Made by a program: the position numbers and the translations under genes. Positions 1 through 3,329 of a stretch of DNA of 8,519 nt are shown one piece after another. This DNA is from an uncultured Eubacteriales bacterium. GTDB taxonomy: Bacteria > Bacillota > Clostridia > Oscillospirales > CAG-272. Below the pieces are notes generated by a model. The model worked only from the letters and a program-made list of their open reading frames with translations. It did not search any database and had not been told where the DNA came from. Position 1 is the stretch's first letter, and each line of letters begins with the position of its first letter. Where the stretch lies: contig CATLAS010000021.1 of NCBI GenBank assembly GCA_949878535.1, positions 1 through 8,519 on the forward strand, read 5' to 3'.

Positions 1-150
1 GTAACGGGTGAGGGATTGTCTAAGCAACACTGCCGATTTAAAGATTCTGCAAAATGATAGTATAACAATCCCCCCGTCACGGCAGAGCCGTGCCACCCCC
101 CTTTGCACAAGGGGGGCTTTTTGTTTGGTGGAGATTTGCTGGGGGGAGCC
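1..150. repeat. MITE-like palindromic element, copy A (left part cut by window edge)
   Basis: Copy A shows an outer stem of GGGATTGT (12-19) with ACAATCCC (65-72). Between them lies the core shared with the other copies (CTGCCGATTT at 31-40, AAAATGATAGT at 52-62). A small hairpin follows, CACGGC (78-83) with GCCGTG (87-92), and then a large hairpin, CCCCCCTT (96-103), loop TGCAC, AAGGGGGG (109-116). The right end is GGAGCC at 145-150, matching the ends of the other copies. The mirror-image left hairpins lie outside the window. The element has no coding capacity of its own; short frames across it are by-products of the palindrome. Confidence 0.8.
96..122 (+). terminator. Terminator-like hairpin formed by the right arm of repeat copy A
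   Basis: An 8-bp GC-rich stem, CCCCCCTT with AAGGGGGG around a TGCAC loop, is followed by C and then five T residues (118-122) on the plus strand. This is the layout of an intrinsic terminator. It could end a plus-strand transcript entering from left of the window. The same hairpin in the copy starting at 2296 lacks a clean T tract, so terminator activity would be a property of this copy and not of the whole family. Confidence 0.45.
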
Positions 151-213
151 TTTTCATTCCTGCTATATTTATATGGGCAACTTACTTATTACGTAAGTTT
201 TGTTTTGTCCGTA

Positions 214-543
214 TTATTTCTTTTCAAATACGTTTCGTATCGCTATGTTTACCAATTTCCGTATACTCACTCCATATTTAGCGTTTAAACTCTCCAATCC
301 TTCAACATTGCTTTCCCATATTAAAATGGTGTGTGGCGCTGTCCTTTCACCTTCACTTTTTTCATATAAAACAATATTTTCTGATGAAACAAGTTCTTCA
401 ATACATACATTGAATATATCAGGAATTGTTGCATCATATATCTCTGAAACTTCTTCCATTTTCTTATATAAATCATCTATTATATCATAGTTTCTGCGAA
501 ACCGCATTTGCCTTTTACGAAATCTTTCATCAAAAAACTGCAT
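214..543 (-). CDS. Small hypothetical protein with a ribbon-helix-helix-like C-terminus
   Basis: This 109-residue protein belongs to no family I recognise. It has a basic N-terminus (FRKRQMRFRR, residues 8-17), an acidic helical stretch, and a C-terminal segment ending KYGVSIRKLVNIAIRNVF. That last segment resembles the two-helix part of a ribbon-helix-helix DNA-binding fold; an earlier stretch (about 37-52) has a weaker similar pattern. No membrane segment or signal peptide is visible. A good ribosome site, AAAGGAGAT, lies 7 bases before the ATG, and a perfect TATAAT sits at 583-578 with no convincing -35 box. The gene lies 139 bp downstream of the XRE regulator on the same strand and in the same AT-rich DNA. 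Downstream, a 7-bp dyad (179-199) has no T tract on this strand, so it is a poor terminator. A DNA-binding or antitoxin-like role is only an inference. Confidence 0.65.
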   Translation of the reverse strand: MQFFDERFRKRQMRFRRNYDIIDDLYKKMEEVSEIYDATIPDIFNVCIEELVSSENIVLYEKSEGERTAPHTILIWESNVEGLESLNAKYGVSIRKLVNIAIRNVFEKK

Positions 544-639
544 TACAATATCTCCTTTTATGTGTTTACAATTCCATATTATAGATATTTAAAACAATTA
601 TTAAGATGAATTACATACATATATAAATATATTTAATTA

Positions 640-668
640 TTGACAAATACAAATTTATTTTGTAAAAT
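640..668 (+). promoter_or_regulatory. Near-consensus sigma-A promoter pointing into the 3' end of the XRE gene
   Basis: TTGACA at 640-645 and TAAAAT at 663-668 are separated by exactly 17 bases. The predicted start is near 675, just beyond the stop codon of the minus-strand XRE gene, so a transcript would be antisense to it. The region is very AT-rich, which raises the chance of an accidental match to the -10 box, but the perfect -35 box at ideal spacing is notable. No plus-strand gene with a ribosome site follows. Confidence 0.4.
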
Positions 669-682
669 AGACTAAATATCGT

Positions 683-925
683 TTATTTTATTTCCTGCTC
701 CAAATGATTAAATTCATCTGTATCAAAAAACTCCGCTAACGTGATATCCAATCCATCACAGATTTTCTTGATTGTCCTTACTGTTGGATTTAATGTTTCA
801 TTATTTAATATACTTTTAATAGTAGACTGCGATATACCACACATATAGCTCAATCCATTTGGTGTGATATCTCTTTCTCTGCATAAATCATAAATGCGAT
901 TTTTTATTGCCTGTTTTACGTCCAT
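683..925 (-). CDS. XRE-family helix-turn-helix transcriptional regulator
   Basis: This 80-residue protein is almost entirely one Cro/C1-type DNA-binding domain (about residues 5-68). The helix-turn-helix runs from about N23 to N41, with recognition helix SQSTIKSILN, followed by NPTVRTIKKICDGL and the LAEFFD ending typical of short clostridial XRE proteins. There is no ligand or protease domain, so it probably acts as a simple repressor. The start is supported by AGGAGA 6-7 bases before the ATG. A dyad, TTAGTG-N6-CACTAA at 941-958, lies directly upstream of the ribosome site, and a second copy at 983-1004 lies between this gene and the divergent gene at 1038. This strongly suggests autoregulation and control of the neighbour. 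The family call is secure; the regulated function is not known. Confidence 0.9.
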   Translation of the reverse strand: MDVKQAIKNRIYDLCRERDITPNGLSYMCGISQSTIKSILNNETLNPTVRTIKKICDGLDITLAEFFDTDEFNHLEQEIK

Positions 926-940
926 ATTTATCTCCTATTG

Positions 941-958
941 TTAGTGTTATTCCACTAA
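941..958. promoter_or_regulatory. Putative XRE operator O1
   Basis: TTAGTG (941-946), spacer TTATTC, CACTAA (953-958): a perfect 6-bp dyad with a 6-base spacer. It sits just upstream of the XRE gene's ribosome site and shares half-sites and spacer length with O2, 44 bp away centre to centre. On the minus strand, TTTACA (983-978) and a weak TTTAGT (960-955) are spaced 17 bp apart, so O1 would overlap the -10 or start of a promoter for the XRE gene. Binding by the adjacent XRE protein is inferred. Confidence 0.65.
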
Positions 959-982
959 ATGATAGGATTTATTATTTGTAAA

Positions 983-1004
983 TGTTAGTGGTATAGCACT
1001 AACA
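983..1004. promoter_or_regulatory. Putative XRE operator O2
   Basis: TGTTAGTG (983-990), spacer GTATAG, CACTAACA (997-1004): a perfect 8-bp dyad containing the same TTAGTG-N6-CACTAA core as O1. It lies 34 bases before the start codon of the divergent Cys-rich gene. It would overlap a possible plus-strand -10 (TATAGC, 992-997), which has only a weak -35 upstream. The repetition of an identical half-site at identical spacing in one intergenic region makes chance unlikely. Confidence 0.7.
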
Positions 1005-1037
1005 TCAAATATTTTCCCATTTTGGAGGTATCATAAA

Positions 1038-1301
1038 ATGTACTGCAAAAATCTTCGTTGCATTTACAACACAAATTCCACCTGCAAGACTGATGAAATC
1101 CACTTGGATCAATACGGAAAATGTGCAGATTGTGTTTATCCGGAGCAAGATCGACAAAACACGACAGAAAGCACCACGCACAAACCGATTTATGCTATGC
1201 CGCGTCCAAGACTTAGCCCGCCTTTTTCATATCCGCCTAATAAAGAAGAAGATCCAGAACTGCAAAGAATTTTGAAAAAGTATAAAAAGGTAAAAAAATA
1301 A
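1038..1301 (+). CDS. Small Cys-rich hypothetical protein, divergent from the XRE regulator
   Basis: This is an 87-residue protein. The N-terminal third holds five cysteines (C3, C8, C16, C29, C32) in a C-x4-C-x7-C-x12-C-x2-C arrangement that could bind zinc. The pattern is reminiscent of small DUF1540-type Cys modules, but I do not claim membership. The middle is low-complexity and Pro-rich (PRPRLSPPFSYPP, about residues 55-67). The C-terminus is strongly basic (LKKYKKVKK). There is no signal peptide or membrane segment. GGAGG at 1024-1028, 9 bases before the ATG, supports the start. It is transcribed away from the XRE gene through a spacer with two matching operator-like dyads, so it is probably the repressor's target. 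A nucleic-acid or protein-binding adaptor role would fit but is speculative. Confidence 0.7.
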   Translation: MYCKNLRCIYNTNSTCKTDEIHLDQYGKCADCVYPEQDRQNTTESTTHKPIYAMPRPRLSPPFSYPPNKEEDPELQRILKKYKKVKK

Positions 1302-1302
1302 A

Positions 1303-1327
1303 ACCCCTTCCTAATATAGGAAGGGGT
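1303..1327 (-). terminator. 10-bp hairpin downstream of the Cys-rich gene
   Basis: ACCCCTTCCT (1303-1312) and AGGAAGGGGT (1318-1327) pair perfectly around AATAT, starting 2 bases after the stop codon of the plus-strand gene. On the plus strand no T tract follows. On the minus strand the hairpin is followed by TTTATTTTTTT, the layout of an intrinsic terminator for leftward transcription. It may still mark or protect the 3' end of the plus-strand mRNA. Confidence 0.5.
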
Positions 1328-1351
1328 GGAACGACAAGCATAATATAAAAA

Positions 1352-1596
1352 GGCTCCTCCCACCAAAAGAAGGAGAAACAGCAAATTTTCGTCCCCCTAA
1401 GCCTCCTTTGTGCAAAAGGAGGTGGCTTGCCAAAGGCGAGTCGGAGGAATTGTTTTGTTATACTGCTGATTTGTAGATTACTTAAAATGACAGTATAACA
1501 ATCCCTCAGTCACAGCAAAGCTGCGACAGCTCCCTTTACACAAGGGAGCCTATCACGTTTGTGCTATGTGTGAGCTTCCTTTGGCTGGAGGGAGCC
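1352..1596. repeat. MITE-like palindromic element, copy B (complete)
   Basis: This 245-bp copy begins with GGCTCC (1352-1357) and ends with GGAGCC (1591-1596). Inward from the left are a hairpin CCTCCTTT (1402-1409)/AAAGGAGG (1415-1422) with loop GTGCA, and a hairpin CTTGCC (1426-1431)/GGCGAG (1435-1440) with loop AAA. An 11-bp stem, TTGTTATACTG (1455-1465) with CAGTATAACAA (1491-1501), encloses the conserved core. The mirror hairpins follow: GTCACAGC/GCTGCGAC, then GCTCCCTT/AAGGGAGC. The linker GTTTGTGCTATGTG (1557-1570) is the exact reverse complement of a linker in copy C (2321-2334). With 1302-1351 and 1597-1722 this is a 421-bp gap without a gene. I saw no transposase remnant and no clear target duplication. 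Confidence 0.85.
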
Positions 1597-1610
1597 ATAT
1601 ATGTTTTTGC

Positions 1611-1645
1611 TTCTCCACAAAGTTTTCCCCAATACCTGTGGAAAA
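1611..1645. other. Pair of DnaA-box-like 9-mers in a dyad
   Basis: TTCTCCACA (1611-1619, plus) and TTTTCCACA (1645-1637, minus) each match the DnaA box TTATCCACA at 8 of 9 bases. TTTTCCCCA (1623-1631) matches at 7 of 9. AGTTTTCC (1621-1628) and GGAAAACT (1640-1647) form an 8-bp dyad here. The cluster is 20 bp upstream of the -35 box of the next gene. Binding by DnaA is inferred from sequence only. Confidence 0.4.
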
Positions 1646-1666
1646 CTGGTGGGAAAGCATGTTCCG

Positions 1667-1695
1667 TTGACAAACTGTACATTGTAATGTAAAAT
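1667..1695 (+). promoter_or_regulatory. Sigma-A promoter of the YpsA-like gene
   Basis: TTGACA (1667-1672) and TAAAAT (1690-1695) are separated by 17 bases, an almost ideal housekeeping promoter. The predicted start is near 1702, giving a leader of about 20 bases before the GTG start at 1723. There is no room for a riboswitch or attenuator. Confidence 0.75.
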
Positions 1696-1722
1696 AAATC
1701 TATCATCTAAGGAGAATCAACC

Positions 1723-2235
1723 GTGGAAATTTCAAAGAATCACAGCGTATGTTTTACCGGGCACCGCCAAGTATTAGGGAAGCACACTCACATACTGCCT
1801 GCCCGGCTGGAAAAAACAATAACAAATCTGATCCGATTAGGCTACAAAAATTTTATTGCCGGTGGTGCAGTGGGATTTGACATGATTGCAGCGGAAACTG
1901 TTCTTTTGGCGCGGGAATATAACCCGAGTATTACACTTTTTCTGGCACTTCCCTGCCGAAATCAGACTGCGCGCTGGAAAAATCCTTCCGATATAGAACG
2001 CTATAATCATCTGCTTGCACAGGCAAACGATATCCACTATATTCAGGATGCATATTCCAGCACATGCATGCACAAGCGTAACCGCTGGATGGTAGATCAC
2101 AGTGCAGTTTGCGTGGCGTATTTGAATAATACGGCGCGGGGCGGCACTGTGTATACGGTAAATTATGCAAATGAGCAAGATTTGCCTGTCGTCAATCTTG
2201 CAAACAGCAATTATCTGGAAGCGTTTGGGGAGTAG
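1723..2235 (+). CDS. YpsA/DUF1273-type SLOG-family protein
   Basis: This 170-residue protein has the hallmarks of the YpsA-like (DUF1273) branch of the SLOG Rossmannoid superfamily, whose members are thought to bind nucleotide-derived ligands. An N-terminal strand runs into CFTGHR (10-15). The glycine-rich loop GGAVGFD (47-53) is followed by a helix with E58. ALPCRNQTARW spans 75-85. R119 and N120 precede MVDHS (123-127), and RGGT (139-142) precedes the last helix. It is predicted cytosolic, with no membrane segment. The start is GTG, preceded by AAGGAG at 1709-1714 with 8 bases of spacing, behind a strong promoter. It is monocistronic, and repeat copies lie on both sides. In Bacillus, YpsA is linked to cell division, but this family is functionally diverse and the role here is unknown. 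The fold and family call is confident. Confidence 0.88.
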   Translation: MEISKNHSVCFTGHRQVLGKHTHILPARLEKTITNLIRLGYKNFIAGGAVGFDMIAAETVLLAREYNPSITLFLALPCRNQTARWKNPSDIERYNHLLAQANDIHYIQDAYSSTCMHKRNRWMVDHSAVCVAYLNNTARGGTVYTVNYANEQDLPVVNLANSNYLEAFGE

Positions 2236-2264
2236 TACAGACCAAAAAGCAGCATAAATAAAAA

Positions 2265-2280
2265 GGCTCTCTGTGCAACG
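2265..2280. repeat. Short fragment of the palindromic element
   Basis: GGCTCTCTGTGCAACG resembles the GGCTCC end joined directly to the TGTGCAA loop of the large hairpin. It lies just before copy C and after the YpsA-like gene. It is probably a deleted remnant; the similarity is short. Confidence 0.35.
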
Positions 2281-2295
2281 TTAAATTTTGAATTA

Positions 2296-2527
2296 GGCTC
2301 CCCCCAGTAAAGGGAACTGTCACATAGCACAAACTTTGTAAGCCTCCCTTGTGCAAAGGGAGGTGACGGCAAAGCCGGCGGAGGGATTGTCTATATAAAA
2401 CTGCCGATTTGAAAATCATTTAAAATGATAGTGGAGACAATCCCCCACCCGCTACGCGGGAGCCCCCTTTGCACAAGGGGGCCTTCTAATATGTTTGCTG
2501 TGACGCTCCTTTTATTTGGGGTAGAGC
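2296..2527. repeat. MITE-like palindromic element, copy C (complete)
   Basis: This 232-bp copy begins GGCTCC (2296-2301) and ends in a degraded GAGC (2524-2527). It contains the linker CACATAGCACAAAC (2321-2334), hairpin CCTCCCTT (2343-2350)/AAGGGAGG (2356-2363), hairpin CGGC/GCCG (2367-2377), and outer stem GGGATTGTCT (2383-2392)/AGACAATCCC (2435-2444). It then has hairpin CCCGC (2448-2452)/GCGGG (2456-2460) and hairpin GCCCCCTT (2462-2469)/AAGGGGGC (2475-2482). The core CTGCCGATTT (2401-2410) is identical to copy A. It sits in the 460-bp gap where the YpsA-like gene and the gyrase operon converge, and no gene is visible in that gap. Confidence 0.85.
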
Positions 2528-2550
2528 GGGATTCCCCAGGGATCGTAAAA

Positions 2551-2608
2551 CGAACCCTTGTACAAGGGGGCCTTATTAAATTTAAGTTTTTTTCACAAGA
2601 GGGCCTTT
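2551..2608. repeat. Decayed partial copies of the element's large hairpin
   Basis: CCCTTGTACAAGGG (2555-2568) is a perfect 14-bp palindrome followed by GGCC, like the large hairpin of the intact copies. CACAAGAGGGCCTTTTT (2592-2608) repeats one arm. These look like successive partial or degenerate insertions next to copy C. Confidence 0.5.
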
Positions 2609-2661
2609 TTCATAGATTTTGCTTACGAAAGATCCTCATTTTTGCTACAGCTTAAAAAATA

Positions 2662-2691
2662 AAAAGAGCGTGCTTCAAAGCACGCTCTTTT
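2662..2691 (-). terminator. Strong intrinsic terminator of the gyrase operon (probably bidirectional)
   Basis: AAAAGAGCGTGC (2662-2673) pairs perfectly with GCACGCTCTTTT (2680-2691) around TTCAAA. On the minus strand the stem is followed by TTTTTATTTTTT. It begins 4 bases after the TGA stop of the lipoprotein gene. On the plus strand the stem ends in TTTT, so it may also stop transcription coming from the YpsA-like gene. Confidence 0.92.
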
Positions 2692-2695
2692 CTCA

Positions 2696-3298
2696 TCAAT
2701 ATGTAGGACTATCCAGCCTCCATGCACCTTTCTCATAGATCATTTGCACTTCAACTACAGCATCCTCTTTTCCGTCTACATAGGACTGCACTTTCACTAC
2801 TGCGCTATTTCCTTTTTTTCTTACAACCTGCACATCCGCATCGTATGTTCGGGTATCTATGACAGTGAAATCCTTACGCACCGCAAGGGTGCCGCCTTCC
2901 GTTTCCATATACCGGGCATAAGTCGCAGTTGAACCCTCATCGGAAATACCGGTAAACGCCATTTCATAAAGATATACGCAGTACGACGCAGAATAAACTT
3001 TTTCTGTTGCTTCTTTAATCCTATCAACAGAATCATATCCGGTGCTTTTATCTACCGGAAGATATTGCAAGTGAGTTGCGCTTGTTTTAATTTCCTTTGC
3101 AAATGCCGCCGCAGCTTCGCTGTCCGCCTCCACTGCTGCAAGTCCTTTTCCAAAATAGATTTCATTGACGGGAATACTTTCTGCTATCAGATTTGCCGCA
3201 GCTTCCATAATCTCATCATCGGTAAAGGAAGACCCGCCGCAGCCAGCAAGAAAAAGGACCATACAGGCTGCAAACAGAGATATAAACTTTCTTTTCAT
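2696..3298 (-). CDS. Putative secreted lipoprotein, last gene of the gyrase operon
   Basis: This 200-residue protein has a type II signal peptide: K2-R3-K4, a hydrophobic core, and lipobox L17-A18-G19-C20, predicting lipid attachment at C20 and anchoring to the outer face of the membrane. A Gly/Ser linker (GGSS) follows, then a helical region (about 28-110) and a strand-rich C-terminal part. The final stretch (NSAVVKVQSYVDG, then MIYEKGAWRLDSPTY) resembles the end of NTF2-like or cystatin-like extracellular domains; I do not recognise a named family. It starts 31 bases after the gyrA stop with AAAGG upstream of its ATG, and the operon terminator follows its stop at once, so co-transcription with gyrA is likely. 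A functional link to gyrase is not implied. The lipoprotein call is firm; its role is unknown. Confidence 0.85.
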   Translation of the reverse strand: MKRKFISLFAACMVLFLAGCGGSSFTDDEIMEAAANLIAESIPVNEIYFGKGLAAVEADSEAAAAFAKEIKTSATHLQYLPVDKSTGYDSVDRIKEATEKVYSASYCVYLYEMAFTGISDEGSTATYARYMETEGGTLAVRKDFTVIDTRTYDADVQVVRKKGNSAVVKVQSYVDGKEDAVVEVQMIYEKGAWRLDSPTY

Positions 3299-3329
3299 GC
3301 TAAAGAATACCTTTCACATGTATGCAAAC

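Noticed and set aside
90..288. Overlapping short plus-strand frames near the left edge
   Set aside because: They translate the palindromic repeat copy A and the 3' end region opposite the 109-residue gene; none has a start signal.
648..664. Terminator for the XRE gene (TACAAA / TTTGTA dyad)
   Set aside because: The 6-bp stem is all A-T except one pair and has no T run on the minus strand beyond background, so it is too weak to call.
1352..1596. Integron attC site or phage attachment site
   Set aside because: The palindrome recalls attC in outline, but the same unit also occurs at other gaps without cassette genes or an integrase, and no attC-type core sites were seen.
2425..2655. 76-codon plus-strand frame between the YpsA-like gene and the terminator
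   Set aside because: It runs through repeat copy C and its fragments and encodes hairpin-derived residues such as LCTRG.
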